A stretch of 64,000 nucleotides of DNA. Source: Agrobacterium tumefaciens str. B6. Its GTDB lineage: Bacteria; Pseudomonadota; Alphaproteobacteria; Rhizobiales; Rhizobiaceae. Within the stretch, counting starts at the first letter, position 1, and every line of letters begins with the position of its first letter. The translations under genes and the position numbers were made by a program. The notes below the pieces were generated by a model. It made no database searches. It saw nothing but the letters and a program-made list of their open reading frames with translations, and had not been told where the DNA came from. The stretch spans positions 558,001 to 622,000 of the forward strand of contig NZ_LMVK01000012.1 of the NCBI RefSeq assembly GCF_001541315.1, read 5' to 3'. Shown in pieces: positions 40,262 through 52,698 of this stretch.

Positions 40262-41725
40262 ATGCACAACGAACATGATTTTTCCGCTGCTGGCGACCGC
40301 CTTTCTACCTTCCCCGCCTTCTTCCGGGTTGAGGGACGGCAGGTCGCTGTGTTCGGTAATGGTGATGAAGCGTTCGCGAAGGTGAGGCTTCTCGCCAATA
40401 CCAATGCGCATATCATTGCCTATGCCAACAAGCCGGAAGCGGATTTTGTGCGCTATCTCCGCGAGAACGGCATTGATCATCGGGCTTTGGGTTTCTCCAG
40501 CCAGTTGATCGAAGGCGCGACGCTGGTTTTTGCCGCCACCGGGGACGAGGCGCTGGACCGCGAGATAGTTACGGCTGCGCGCGCTAAGAAAATCCCCGCC
40601 AATGCGGTGGACCAGCCGGAATTTTGCGATTTCTTCACCCCGGCGCTCGTCGCCCGCGCGCCCGTCGCCATCGCCATTGGCACCGAAGGGGCAGGGCCGG
40701 TTCTCGCCCAGATGATCCGCGTGCGTATCGACCAGATGCTGTCACCGTCGCTCGGCAAACTTGCGCGCCTTGCCGTGCAATATCGTGATGCCGCCGAGCA
40801 GAATGTTCCCAAGGGCGCGTTGCGGCGCAATTTCTGGCGGCGGTTTTTCTCCGGCGCTGTCGCGGATGCCGTCGCTCTCGGCGATACGCTTTCCGCCCGC
40901 GATGCCGCCAACCGTCTGTTGCAATCGCCCGAACGCAGTGAAGGCCGCGTCTGGCTTGTCGGCGCTGGCCCCGGTGCGGAAGACCTGTTGACGCTGCGCG
41001 CGCAGCGCGTGTTGATGGAGGCCGACGTCATCGTTTATGATGCGCTGGTACCGCAGGCGATCGTCGATATGGGTCGCCGCGATGCCGAAAGACTGTCTGT
41101 CGGCAAGCGCAAGGGCTGCCATACGAAGTCGCAGGATGAGATCAACCGCCTGCTGGTGCGTCTCGGCAAGGATGGCAAGCGCGTCGTTCGCCTCAAATCC
41201 GGTGATCCGCTGGTTTATGGCCGGGCGGGCGAGGAGATGGCGGCGTTGCGTGACGCTGGCATCGGTTACGAGATCGTGCCCGGCATCACTTCGGCCTTTG
41301 CCGCCGCTGCGGATTTCGAATTGCCGCTGACGCTGCGCGGTGTCGCCTCGTCGCTGATTTTCACCACCGGCCACGATCTGACCGGCGATGTCCTGCCCGA
41401 TTGGGCGCGTCTTGCCGTCTCTGGTGCGACGATTGCCGTCTATATGGGCCGCAGCGTTGCCGCTTCGGTCGCGACAAGGCTGATCGAGGCAGGTCTCGGC
41501 GTGGAAACGACCGTCGCCGTCATCGAAAATGCCAGCCGCGCGGATCGCCGCCTGCTGCATGGCACATTGAACGATCTGCCCGACCTCGAACATCGCGATG
41601 AACTGACCGGTCCGGTCATGGTCATCATCGGCGATGCGGTGGCGGGCGCCAATTTCGACAGGTCCGAGGCGCTTGCGCTTGGCTCAAAGCCAGCGAACCT
41701 CAAACGGGAGTATGCAAATGGCTGA
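40262..41725 (+). CDS. cysG: Siroheme synthase CysG
   Basis: 487 residues from ATG 40262. An N-terminal dehydrogenase/ferrochelatase module (residues 1 to about 215; AFFRVEGRQVAVFGNGDEAFAKVRLL, NAVDQPEFCDFFTPALVAR) is fused to a uroporphyrinogen-III methyltransferase (about 226-475; VWLVGAGPGAEDLLTLRAQRVL, RLKSGDPLVYGRAGEE, EIVPGITSA). The protein makes siroheme from uroporphyrinogen III, the cofactor of the sulfite reductase encoded two genes downstream. Its stop overlaps the next gene by 8 bp. The ribosome binding site is weak, and an ATG 18 bp upstream is an alternative start. Confidence 0.96.
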   Translation: MHNEHDFSAAGDRLSTFPAFFRVEGRQVAVFGNGDEAFAKVRLLANTNAHIIAYANKPEADFVRYLRENGIDHRALGFSSQLIEGATLVFAATGDEALDREIVTAARAKKIPANAVDQPEFCDFFTPALVARAPVAIAIGTEGAGPVLAQMIRVRIDQMLSPSLGKLARLAVQYRDAAEQNVPKGALRRNFWRRFFSGAVADAVALGDTLSARDAANRLLQSPERSEGRVWLVGAGPGAEDLLTLRAQRVLMEADVIVYDALVPQAIVDMGRRDAERLSVGKRKGCHTKSQDEINRLLVRLGKDGKRVVRLKSGDPLVYGRAGEEMAALRDAGIGYEIVPGITSAFAAAADFELPLTLRGVASSLIFTTGHDLTGDVLPDWARLAVSGATIAVYMGRSVAASVATRLIEAGLGVETTVAVIENASRADRRLLHGTLNDLPDLEHRDELTGPVMVIIGDAVAGANFDRSEALALGSKPANLKREYANG

Positions 41726-42032
41726 CAAGGTTTTGACCGCCAACCGCCTGGGTGATGGTATCGCCGTCTGGCTCGACGCTAGTGGCGAATGGACGGAGAA
41801 CCTGCAGGACGCGATCGTCGCCCGCCATGCGGAGGCCGTCGCCTCGTTCGAGGAAATCGGCAAGCGGGATTTTTCCGCCAACAAGGTCGTCGACGTGAAT
41901 ATCGTCGATGTCATTGAGGAGAACGGCAAGCTTTGGCCGACGCGGCTTCGCGAGCGCATTCGCGCCGCCGGCCCGACCATGCACTATGCCAACGGCTTCA
42001 AGCCGGCCGATGCAGCATTTATCGCAGTCTGA
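41718..42032 (+). CDS. DUF2849 protein in sulfite reduction operon
   Basis: 104 residues: DKVLTANRLGDGIAVWLDASG at the start and a conserved end with GPTMHYANGFKPADAAF. The DUF2849 family is found almost only between cysG and cysI in alphaproteobacteria. Soluble, function unknown. An assembly or electron-transfer helper for sulfite reductase is an inference from position only. It overlaps cysG by 8 bp and precedes cysI by 8 bp. Confidence 0.88.
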   Translation: MADKVLTANRLGDGIAVWLDASGEWTENLQDAIVARHAEAVASFEEIGKRDFSANKVVDVNIVDVIEENGKLWPTRLRERIRAAGPTMHYANGFKPADAAFIAV

Positions 42033-42040
42033 GGAAGAAT

Positions 42041-43711
42041 ATGTACCGTTACGACGAATTCGATCACGCATTTGTTGAAGGCCGCGTGGCACAGTTTCGC
42101 GATCAGGTAGAGCGCCGGCTGTCCGGCGAGCTGGCCGAGGACGCGTTCAAGCCGCTGCGCCTGATGAACGGCGTCTATCTCCAGCTCCATGCCTACATGC
42201 TGCGCGTCGCCATTCCCTACGGTACGCTGAATTCCAAGCAGATGCGGATGCTGGCCCATATCGCCCGCAAATATGACCGGGGTTATGGCCACTTCACCAC
42301 CCGCCAGAACATCCAGTACAACTGGCCGCGCCTTTCCGACACGCCGGATATCCTGTCCGAACTGGCGAGCGTGGAAATGCATGCGCTGCAGACTTCAGGC
42401 AACTGCATTCGCAACGTTACTGCCGATCATTTCGCAGGGGCAGCCGCCGACGAAGTCGCCGATCCGCGCCCCTATGCGGAAATCCTGCGTCAGTGGTCTT
42501 CCGTACATCCGGAATTCTCGTTCCTGCCGCGCAAGTTCAAGATCGCGGTCACGGGTGCCGAGCGCGACCGCGCCGCCATTCAGGTTCACGATATCGGCCT
42601 GCACCTGAAAAAGAACGACAAGGGCGAGATCGGTTTTGCCGTTTATGTCGGTGGCGGTCAGGGCCGCACGCCGATGATCGCCAAGAAGATCCGCGATTTC
42701 CTGCCGGAAGAGGATCTCTTGTCCTACACCACGGCTGTGATGCGCGTTTATAACCTGCACGGCCGCCGCGACAACAAATACAAGGCGCGCATCAAGAGCC
42801 TCGTGCACGAGACGGGTGCTGAGGAGCTGGCTCGCCAGGTCGAGGTCGAGTTCGCGGAACTGAAAAACAGCGAATTGAAGCTGCCGGATGCTGATATCAC
42901 GGCCATCACCGCCTATTTCGCGCCGCCGGCACTGAAGGATCGTCCCGAAGGCTGGGAAAGTCTGGCGCGCTGGAAGCGGGCGGACGAAGGCTTTGCCCGT
43001 TTCGTCGAGCAGAACGTCGCGCCGCACAAGCATCCCGATTACGGCATGGTGACGATCTCGCTGAAGCCGATCGGCGGTATTCCCGGCGATGCGACCGACG
43101 AGCAGATGGAACTCGTCGCCGACATTGCTGCGGAATATGCCTTCGATGAAATCCGCATCAGCCACGAGCAGAACATCATCCTGCCGCATGTGGCGCTGGC
43201 TGATCTTGAGCCCGTCTATCGCGCGCTGGTGGGTGCGGGGCTCGCCACCGCCAATGCTGGGCTGATCACGGATATCATTGCCTGTCCCGGGCTGGACTAT
43301 TGCGCGCTCGCCAATGCGCGCTCCATTCCGCTGGCGCAGGAAATCTCCACCCGTTTCGGCGCGCATGAGCGTCAGTTGGAAATCGGTGAGCTGAAGATCA
43401 AGATTTCCGGCTGCATCAATGCCTGCGGCCACCACCATGTCGGCCATATCGGCCTGCTGGGCGTGGAAAAGAAGGGTGCGGAACTCTACCAGATCACGCT
43501 TGGTGGATCGGGTGATGAAAATACCTCGATCGGCGAGATCATCGGCCGTGGTTTCGAGCCGGAAAAAGTGACCGACGCGGTGGAAACCATCGTCGATACC
43601 TATCTGGGCTTGCGCCTTTCGAAGGAAGAGAATTTCCTCGAAGCCTATCGCCGCGTCGGACCGCAGCCTTTCAAGGATGCGCTCTACGGTTCCGCCGCTG
43701 AAGCCGCCTGA
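42041..43711 (+). CDS. cysI: Assimilatory sulfite (or nitrite) reductase hemoprotein
   Basis: 556 residues from ATG 42041. Two ferredoxin-like half domains (KQMRMLAHIARKYDRGYGHFTTRQNIQYNW; IRISHEQNIILPHVALADL) flank the siroheme/4Fe-4S region. The cluster cysteines stand in CPGLDYCALANARS (CX5C, about residue 428) and ISGCINACGHHHVGHIG (CX3C, about 467). It reduces sulfite to sulfide by six electrons. Nitrite reductases share this fold, but the cysG/DUF2849/DUF934 setting argues for sulfite. No flavoprotein cysJ is nearby, so a ferredoxin or the downstream reductase probably feeds it. Confidence 0.93.
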   Translation: MYRYDEFDHAFVEGRVAQFRDQVERRLSGELAEDAFKPLRLMNGVYLQLHAYMLRVAIPYGTLNSKQMRMLAHIARKYDRGYGHFTTRQNIQYNWPRLSDTPDILSELASVEMHALQTSGNCIRNVTADHFAGAAADEVADPRPYAEILRQWSSVHPEFSFLPRKFKIAVTGAERDRAAIQVHDIGLHLKKNDKGEIGFAVYVGGGQGRTPMIAKKIRDFLPEEDLLSYTTAVMRVYNLHGRRDNKYKARIKSLVHETGAEELARQVEVEFAELKNSELKLPDADITAITAYFAPPALKDRPEGWESLARWKRADEGFARFVEQNVAPHKHPDYGMVTISLKPIGGIPGDATDEQMELVADIAAEYAFDEIRISHEQNIILPHVALADLEPVYRALVGAGLATANAGLITDIIACPGLDYCALANARSIPLAQEISTRFGAHERQLEIGELKIKISGCINACGHHHVGHIGLLGVEKKGAELYQITLGGSGDENTSIGEIIGRGFEPEKVTDAVETIVDTYLGLRLSKEENFLEAYRRVGPQPFKDALYGSAAEAA

Positions 43712-43721
43712 GGAGATCGAC

Positions 43722-44228
43722 ATGACGAAAATCTGGAACCGCGACGGCTTCGTGGAAAACGATCCCTGGGTGATTGAAACGGAAGAAGTGAAAGCGACTG
43801 ACGAGCAGAAGCCGGTGCTGCCGCTTGCCGATTTCCTTGTCCGTGCCGCCGAAAGCAACGATATCGGCCTTGGCGTTCTGATCGCGCCGGCCGACGATGT
43901 TACCCGGCTCGAGCCCTATCTCGACCGTATCGAACTCGTCGCCATCAGCTTTCCCGCTTTCAACGATGGCCGTGGTTTCAGCCATGCCTCGCTGCTGCGC
44001 AGCCGTCTTGATTTTGCGGGCGAGGTGAGGGCGGTTGGCGATGTGCTGATCGACCAGGTGCCGCTGATGCTGCGCACCGGCTTTAACAGTTTTGCGGTGA
44101 CGAACGACACGGCGATCCGTCGTCTGTCCGAAAATCGCCTGCCGGAGATCCCGGTCTATTACCAGCCGACGGCTCGGCCGGCGAGTGGTGGTGAGGCCTA
44201 TAGCTGGCGCCGCCGTGCGGCCCAATGA
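43722..44228 (+). CDS. DUF934 protein in sulfite reduction operon
   Basis: 168 residues from ATG 43722, 10 bp after cysI with GAGGAGATC upstream. LVAISFPAFNDGRGFSHASLLR and the later RSRLDFAGEVRAVGDVLIDQVPL are the family core. DUF934 proteins accompany cysI and cysH in proteobacteria and are often named oxidoreductase without proof. Function unknown. The four genes from cysG to this one form one operon. Confidence 0.88.
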   Translation: MTKIWNRDGFVENDPWVIETEEVKATDEQKPVLPLADFLVRAAESNDIGLGVLIAPADDVTRLEPYLDRIELVAISFPAFNDGRGFSHASLLRSRLDFAGEVRAVGDVLIDQVPLMLRTGFNSFAVTNDTAIRRLSENRLPEIPVYYQPTARPASGGEAYSWRRRAAQ

Positions 44229-44372
44229 CGCGTTGCGTGGAAATATGAGTTTCGGATACATATTTTCTGCGCATGGCAGTATTGATATTCTCATGCCTTC
44301 AAACCGCGACAAAAATGGTATAATTGCCCGGTCGAAGAATGTCGCTTATCGAATGAATGGACGGAACCTGAA

Positions 44373-45185
44373 ATGAACGCGCCAGCCAAGACGGAAGATT
44401 TCGCGATCAAGATACCTGATGGTGTTTACGCCGAGACGGTTTTGTCGGTGGAGCATTATACGGATCACCTGTTCCGTTTCCGCATGACGCGTCCGGCTGG
44501 CTTCCGTTTTCGATCAGGCGAATTCGCCATGATCGGCCTGATGGTCGGCGAAAAGCCGATCTACCGCGCCTATTCCATCGCCAGCCCGGCCTGGGATGAG
44601 GAACTGGAATTCTTCTCGATCAAGGTTCCTGATGGCCCGCTGACCTCGCATCTTCAGGCGATCAAGCCCGGCGATACCGTTCTGATGCGCAAGAAGCCGA
44701 CAGGCACGCTGGTTCTGGACGCGCTGACACCCGGCAGACGGCTTTACATGTTCTCGACCGGCACCGGCATTGCGCCTTTCGCAAGCCTGATCCGCGACCC
44801 GGACACCTATGAAAAGTTTGAAGAGGTCATCCTCACCCATACCTGCCGCGATGTGGCCGAGCTGAAATACGGTTTCGATCTGGTCGAGGAAATTAAGAAC
44901 CACGAATTCCTGAACGAGATCGTCGGCGACAAGCTCAAGCATTACGCCACCGTCACCCGCGAGGATTACCCCTTCAAGGGCCGCATCACCACGCTGATCG
45001 AGAACGGCAAGCTGTTTGCGGATCTCGGTGTGCCCGCACTCGATCCGGAAATCGATCGCGGCATGATCTGCGGTTCTTCCGCGATGCTGAAGGACACCAA
45101 AGAACTGCTTGAAAAGGCTGGTCTTACCGAAGGCGCCAACAACAAGCCTGCCGAATTCGTCATCGAGCGCGCTTTTGTCGGCTGA
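44373..45185 (+). CDS. fpr: Ferredoxin-NADP+ reductase
   Basis: 270 residues, plant-type bacterial FNR. FAD-binding RAYSIASPAWDEELEFFSIKV (RxYS) is near residue 66; NADP-binding GTGIAPFASLIRDP is near 130. The C-terminal end VIERAFVG extends past a short loop typical of subclass IA FNRs. It moves electrons between NADPH and ferredoxin or flavodoxin, serving sulfite reduction and oxidative-stress defence. It lies 144 bp after DUF934; a TATAAT at 44319 could be its own -10 element. A strong terminator follows. Confidence 0.94.
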   Translation: MNAPAKTEDFAIKIPDGVYAETVLSVEHYTDHLFRFRMTRPAGFRFRSGEFAMIGLMVGEKPIYRAYSIASPAWDEELEFFSIKVPDGPLTSHLQAIKPGDTVLMRKKPTGTLVLDALTPGRRLYMFSTGTGIAPFASLIRDPDTYEKFEEVILTHTCRDVAELKYGFDLVEEIKNHEFLNEIVGDKLKHYATVTREDYPFKGRITTLIENGKLFADLGVPALDPEIDRGMICGSSAMLKDTKELLEKAGLTEGANNKPAEFVIERAFVG

Positions 45186-45209
45186 TTGCATAACAAACTA
45201 TGAGATTTC

Positions 45210-45233
45210 AGGAGGCCGTCAGGCCTCCTTTTT
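45210..45233 (+). terminator. Intrinsic terminator after fpr
   Basis: GGAGGCC at 45211 pairs with GGCCTCC at 45222-45228 and is followed by TTTTT. Confidence 0.85.
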
Positions 45234-45256
45234 GTTTGCGCACTTCAGTATCGCTG

Positions 45257-46531
45257 TTAAGAAGCGGCGTCATCATTGTGTTTCGGCGCGATCTCGTTGC
45301 GATAGAGAAGAAAAAGCCCGATGGCGATAGCGGCAATGCCGCCACCGACGAGATGCGACAGCGAATAACCGCCCTTCGTCACCAGCCAGCCCGCAACGAC
45401 ATTGCTGAATGATGCGCCGATACCCTGAACCATCATGACGCTGGCAAGACCGACGTTAAAACGGCCGGTGCCCTTCAAAATCCTCTCCACCGCAACGGGG
45501 GTGACGATGCCGAGCAGGCCGGCGCCAACGCCGTCAAGAAACTGCACCGGGAAGATGACCCAGAAATCCGTAAAGGCCGAGGCAAGAAGGCCTCGTACGG
45601 GCAGGGCGACCAGCGCGACGATAAACACGGTCGAGAGACCGAAACGGCGTATCAGCCATGGGGCCATTGCTGCGACGAAGATCATTGCGAATTGCGCGAC
45701 GCCGGTAATGATGGCGGTGGTGCGGAAGGGCGTCTGCAATTCGATGGCGAAATCCTGCGCGATCAACCGGCCCATCGGCGCGTTGCCGAAGTGGAAGACA
45801 AGCAGAATGATGGCGAGAAAGATCAGCCCGCGCTCCTGCAGCAGCACTTTGATACCGGATGGGCCGGGTTCCCCCTTGTCTTCAGCAAGGCCGCGCGCGA
45901 CCTTGTGGTCGATTCGATCGGGGTCGATGGCCGCCGTCGCGACCAAGGCGCCTGCAGCGGTCAGCAGCATGAGGCCGATGATGCCGTTCATGCCGAAGAA
46001 GGTGACCACCACATAGGTCGCGAAAAGCGACGCGAAATTGCCGCCGTGGTTCCAGAACTCGTTGCGCGATATCTGATGGGAGAACAGGCGTTCGCCGACA
46101 AGGCCGAGCGTCAGGCCAGCAAGTGCAGGCCCGACCACGGCACCGACGACCGCCGTCATGATTTGGCCTGTCCAGACGATCCACACATCCGGAAAGATCA
46201 GCGTGATCAGCGCGCCGACCGTCACGAAAACGACGGGGATGGCAATCAACGTTCTTTTCCAGGTCGTACCGTCCACCAGCGCGCCGCAAAGCGGCGTGGC
46301 GAGCAGACCGACGAGACCGCCGACCGTGGCGATCAATCCCAATGAAAGCGAAGACCAGCCCTGTGTCGCTAAAAATGCGTCCAGAAACGGCCCTAGACCG
46401 TCGCGGGCATCGGCCAGAAAAAAATTCAGTGCTGCAAGGGCAAAAAGCGTGCGGTCTGAAATGCCACCGCTGCGAGGCAGACCGCCGGAAGGCAGGCTGC
46501 CGCGCGGTGCCGAAACGCCGATAATCGTCAT
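45257..46531 (-). CDS. MFS transporter
   Basis: 424 residues from ATG 46531 (GGAG upstream); the open frame continues 21 residues further without a ribosome binding site. About twelve hydrophobic helices. Helix 2-3 loop GALVDGTTWKRTLI matches the MFS GxLaDrxGrk motif loosely, and a long charged central loop (IDPDRIDHKVARGLAEDKGEPGPSG) separates two six-helix halves. Substrate unknown; an exporter is likely. It is transcribed alone, converging on fpr. Confidence 0.85.
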   Translation of the reverse strand: MTIIGVSAPRGSLPSGGLPRSGGISDRTLFALAALNFFLADARDGLGPFLDAFLATQGWSSLSLGLIATVGGLVGLLATPLCGALVDGTTWKRTLIAIPVVFVTVGALITLIFPDVWIVWTGQIMTAVVGAVVGPALAGLTLGLVGERLFSHQISRNEFWNHGGNFASLFATYVVVTFFGMNGIIGLMLLTAAGALVATAAIDPDRIDHKVARGLAEDKGEPGPSGIKVLLQERGLIFLAIILLVFHFGNAPMGRLIAQDFAIELQTPFRTTAIITGVAQFAMIFVAAMAPWLIRRFGLSTVFIVALVALPVRGLLASAFTDFWVIFPVQFLDGVGAGLLGIVTPVAVERILKGTGRFNVGLASVMMVQGIGASFSNVVAGWLVTKGGYSLSHLVGGGIAAIAIGLFLLYRNEIAPKHNDDAAS

Positions 46532-46727
46532 GAAATATGCTCCGAAAAATATGCAAGAGGTGATCAGAAATTGATCGAGGCTGGCGAGAAACATCTGTGC
46601 CCGCGTTTGGTTGCATTGGCACGACAGAAATATAAGTCCTTCGATATTTTGCTCGTTGCAGAATAGGCCGGAGGAACGTTTCGCGGTGCAAGCGAGTTAG
46701 TCTTCGAAGAAAAACCGGATACTCGCC

Positions 46728-47231
46728 ATGAAGACCAAGGCTCTCGCAATTTTATTTTCTGCCGGATTGCTCGGCGCACAGCCCGCGCATGCGGATGAAC
46801 GCGAATTCCTTTCGTCGCTGAAAGGCACATGGGCGGGCAAGGGAACCGTGATTACTCGCATCGGCACGCCGCCCATCAATGTGAACTGTACGCTTAATTC
46901 CAATGCGGGGGCCTCGTCGCTCAACATGTCCGGCACTTGCCGGGGACTGCTCGTCGTAAGGCGCGCAATAGCCGCCGATCTCTCGGCGAAGGGTGGACGC
47001 TATAGCGGTGCCTATACCGGTCCTTCCGGTCGTCCGTCTGCGCTTTCCGGCAAAAGGCGGGGAAACGCGATCAACCTCACGGTCCGCTGGAATCGCGACA
47101 TCAATGGTGATCGCGTCGCCGCCATGACCATCGAAAAGGTTGGCGCCAATGGCCTGCGCCTGCGCACCACCGACAAGGATGGCCGGACCGGCAAGACGGT
47201 GGTGACGAGCGATATCCGGCTGGTGCGCTGA
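46728..47231 (+). CDS. Exported protein, unknown function
   Basis: 167 residues. A clear signal peptide, KTKALAILFSAGLLGAQPAHA, with cleavage near residue 22. The mature part is a beta-rich, basic domain: LKGTWAGKGTVITRIGT, ISVNC-type cysteine pair (VNCTLNS, SGTCRGL), then repeated Gly/Arg turns. A small lipocalin-like or beta-barrel fold is plausible: the design resembles proteins that begin with a GxWxGxG strand. No family name recalled. It is divergent from the MFS gene and probably periplasmic. Confidence 0.8.
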   Translation: MKTKALAILFSAGLLGAQPAHADEREFLSSLKGTWAGKGTVITRIGTPPINVNCTLNSNAGASSLNMSGTCRGLLVVRRAIAADLSAKGGRYSGAYTGPSGRPSALSGKRRGNAINLTVRWNRDINGDRVAAMTIEKVGANGLRLRTTDKDGRTGKTVVTSDIRLVR

Positions 47232-47276
47232 GGCAGCGGGCCGTGAAAAAATGACAGACGAGGCTGCTCGGGGTCT

Positions 47277-48080
47277 TTAGCTGAACTCGAGCAGCAAAGG
47301 GCAGTGGTCCGAGACTTCCGGCTGCCCCACCACATTGAAGTGATCGACCTTCACAGCCGGATTGACCAGCATGTAATCCGCATAACGGTTCGCTTTGGCA
47401 TAATGCGAGGTCCGCGTGTCGGTAAAACCGCGTGTCGTGACGAGTTCGATGAGGTCCAGTTCCTTCAGCACAGTGAAGGTGTCACTGTCGGGTAGAACAT
47501 TAAAGTCACCGCAGACGACGATCCGGTCGCCATCTTCCGCAATGTTTTTGACAAGTTGCACGAGGCGTTTTGCCTGCGCCAGACGGGCAGGGATATCGTG
47601 TTTGCCATTGGGGTCGCGCAGCCCGTGCATATGGGCAATGACAACCGGCTGACCGGTCGTGAAATCGAAAACCCTGATGGCGTGACCCGTACGCGACCGT
47701 GGATGATCGCCGTATCCATCTGCGGAAAAGGTGCCGTGCACGAAACCCTGCGCCTGCGCAACAATGGCGATGGATTTGCGCACGAAGGTCGCCAGCCCCC
47801 ATTGGGAAGGATACCTGATCTCACCATGCCAGAGATCGCCCTGCGCCGCCGGGCAGAAAATCGCCAGATGATTTGGCAAGGCCTCGGCGATATCGCTGAA
47901 GAAGTTCGCTCTTTGCGGCAGGTCGATGCCGTGATCACGATAGCTCAGCCAGTCCTGCAAGGCAGTCGGCGTGTGCACCACCTCTTGCAGGCAGAGAATA
48001 TCGGGATCGGATGAGGCGATATAGGGAACAAGCTCGTCATGAAGCTTTCCGCCCCAACCATTCAGGCAAATCAGACGCAT
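47277..48080 (-). CDS. Endonuclease/exonuclease/phosphatase-family protein
   Basis: 267 residues, no signal peptide. The EEP fold shows in order: RLICLNGWGGKL (first Asn), DILCLQEVVHT (metal-binding Glu), HMHGLRDPNGK, IVVCGDFNVLPDSDTF (catalytic Asp-x-Asn) and SDHCPLLLEF (terminal Asp-His). Such proteins are Mg-dependent phosphodiesterases acting on nucleic acids, lipids or small phosphates; the substrate is not evident. It is transcribed alone and lies next to the gcv operon terminator. Confidence 0.87.
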   Translation of the reverse strand: MRLICLNGWGGKLHDELVPYIASSDPDILCLQEVVHTPTALQDWLSYRDHGIDLPQRANFFSDIAEALPNHLAIFCPAAQGDLWHGEIRYPSQWGLATFVRKSIAIVAQAQGFVHGTFSADGYGDHPRSRTGHAIRVFDFTTGQPVVIAHMHGLRDPNGKHDIPARLAQAKRLVQLVKNIAEDGDRIVVCGDFNVLPDSDTFTVLKELDLIELVTTRGFTDTRTSHYAKANRYADYMLVNPAVKVDHFNVVGQPEVSDHCPLLLEFS

Positions 48081-48179
48081 TCACACTCCATCACCGCTTG
48101 ATTGTGGCACCCGTTTTAGCATGGAACGGATGACGATCAATCGTGTGCAGCGAGGTCGCGAAATGTTGTTGCCGTAACG

Positions 48180-48209
48180 AAAAAGGCCCGGATCGCTCCG
48201 GGCCTTTTT
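48180..48209. terminator. Terminator of the gcv operon
   Basis: AAAAAGGCCCGGA pairs with TCCGGGCCTTTTT around a four-base loop, just past the gcvP stop. A- and T-tracts on both sides make it functional in either direction. Confidence 0.85.
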
Positions 48210-48231
48210 GTGTTTGTTTGCACCGAATGCC

Positions 48232-51095
<2,864 letters not shown>

Positions 51096-51096
<1 letters not shown>

Positions 51097-51458
51097 TACG
51101 CGATCAGCTCCTTGTAGGCTGCCTCGTCGAGCAGCGTATCGGCATCCGCGACGTTGGAAAGCTTCAGCTTGAAGAACCAGCCGGCACCCTGCGGGTCCGA
51201 ATTGACCAGCGAGGGGTCGTCAACGATGGCCTGGTTGATTTCCACCACTTCGCCATCCAGCGGACAATAGACATCGGAAGCCGCCTTGACGGATTCAACG
51301 GTCGCTGCGTCGCCATCCTTGGAGAAGGTGGCGCCCACTTCCGGCAATTCGACGAAGACGAGGTCGCCAAGCTGTTCAGCGGCGTGGCTGGTAATGCCAA
51401 CGGTGGCGATATCGCCTTCGAACTTCAGCCATTCGTGTTCTGCGGTAAATTTCAGCAT
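51096..51458 (-). CDS. gcvH: Glycine cleavage system H-protein
   Basis: 120 residues from ATG 51458. Lipoyl carrier: [22 protein letters not shown], then [36 protein letters not shown] with the lipoyl-lysine in ESVKAAS at about residue 61. It shuttles the aminomethyl group among P, T and L proteins and depends on lipoate made via LipA (21-22 kb). Middle gene of the gcvTHP operon. Confidence 0.97.
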
Positions 51459-51486
51459 CGTATTCTCTCCGGAGATGGGATGAAGA

Positions 51487-52626
51487 TTATCGTTTGTAGG
51501 TGGGCTTGATGAAGGGCAAGGCAGCGACGGTGACGGGCAGATATTTGCCGCGCACTTCCGCAAAGATCGCCGTACCGGGAGCCGTGTAGGCCGTTGGTAC
51601 GTAACCCATGGCGACGGGACCTTCGACCGACGGGCCGAAGCCGCCGGAGGTCACTTCGCCGATTTCCGTCTTGCCCTCGGCATCCGCGAAAAGCTTGGAA
51701 TGGCCGCGCACCGGTGCCTTGCCCTCGGGCTTCAGGCCGACACGGCGGCGCGATGTGCCGTCTTTCAGTTCGCCGAGAATGCGCTCCGCACCCGGAAAGC
51801 CGCCCTCGCGATCGCCACCGGTGCGGCGCGCCTTCTGGATCGCCCATTCGAGCGAAGCTTCGATGGGGGAGGTAGTGGTGTCGATATCGTTGCCATAAAG
51901 ACAAAGGCCCGCTTCGAGACGCAGGCTGTCACGCGCGCCGAGCCCGATCGGCTCGCAATCGGGATGTTCGAGCAGGGCCTTGGCGATCTCTTCCGCCTTT
52001 TCGGCAGGCACGGAGATTTCAAAGCCGTCCTCGCCGGAATAACCGGAGCGGGAGACGATGCAGGGGACGTCGTGCAGCGGAATTTCCAGCACGTCCATGA
52101 ACTTCATTTCGGAGACGCCAGCCCACAGTTCTGCCAGAACCGCTTCCGCGCGCGGTCCCTGCAGCGCGATAAGCGCCCGGTCGTCGAGAAGGGTTATCTC
52201 GCAGTCGCCGGAAAGATGCGCCTTCATATGGGCGACATCGGCGTGCTTGCAGGACGCATTGACGACGACAAAAAGATGATCGCCGCGATTGGTGATCATC
52301 AGGTCGTCCAGAATGCAGCCGTTTTCATCGGTGAAGAAACCGTAACGCTGACGACCTTCCTTGAGGCCGAGAATGTCGACCGGCACCAGCTTTTCGAGCG
52401 CAAGTGCGGCATCGGCATTGTTGCCGGATTTCGCCTTCAGGATCACCTGGCCCATGTGGGACACGTCAAAGAGACCGGCGGAGGTGCGGGTCTGAAGATG
52501 TTCCTTCAGAACGCCGGCCGGATATTGAACCGGCATGTCGTAACCGGCAAACGGCACCATGCGGGCGCCAAGCGAAAGATGCAGGGAATGCAATGGCGTG
52601 ATGTCAAGCTCGGCGGTATCGTCCAA
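51487..52626 (-). CDS. gcvT: Glycine cleavage system T-protein (aminomethyltransferase)
   Basis: 379 residues. It transfers the one-carbon unit to tetrahydrofolate and releases ammonia. Landmarks: [32 protein letters not shown] and [13 protein letters not shown], with the folate-site Asp region between. The start is TTG at 52626: the next Met in frame lies inside the conserved core, and a strong GGAGG sits five bases upstream of the TTG. First gene of the operon, expressed behind the tandem glycine riboswitch. Confidence 0.96.
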   Translation of the reverse strand: MDDTAELDITPLHSLHLSLGARMVPFAGYDMPVQYPAGVLKEHLQTRTSAGLFDVSHMGQVILKAKSGNNADAALALEKLVPVDILGLKEGRQRYGFFTDENGCILDDLMITNRGDHLFVVVNASCKHADVAHMKAHLSGDCEITLLDDRALIALQGPRAEAVLAELWAGVSEMKFMDVLEIPLHDVPCIVSRSGYSGEDGFEISVPAEKAEEIAKALLEHPDCEPIGLGARDSLRLEAGLCLYGNDIDTTTSPIEASLEWAIQKARRTGGDREGGFPGAERILGELKDGTSRRRVGLKPEGKAPVRGHSKLFADAEGKTEIGEVTSGGFGPSVEGPVAMGYVPTAYTAPGTAIFAEVRGKYLPVTVAALPFIKPTYKR

Positions 52627-52698
52627 GGACGCCTCCAGGGTTGCGCGAAAGATCGCGCGGGCTCAGGTCATGACGCGAGAAACGCGCCGGGTTCAAGA

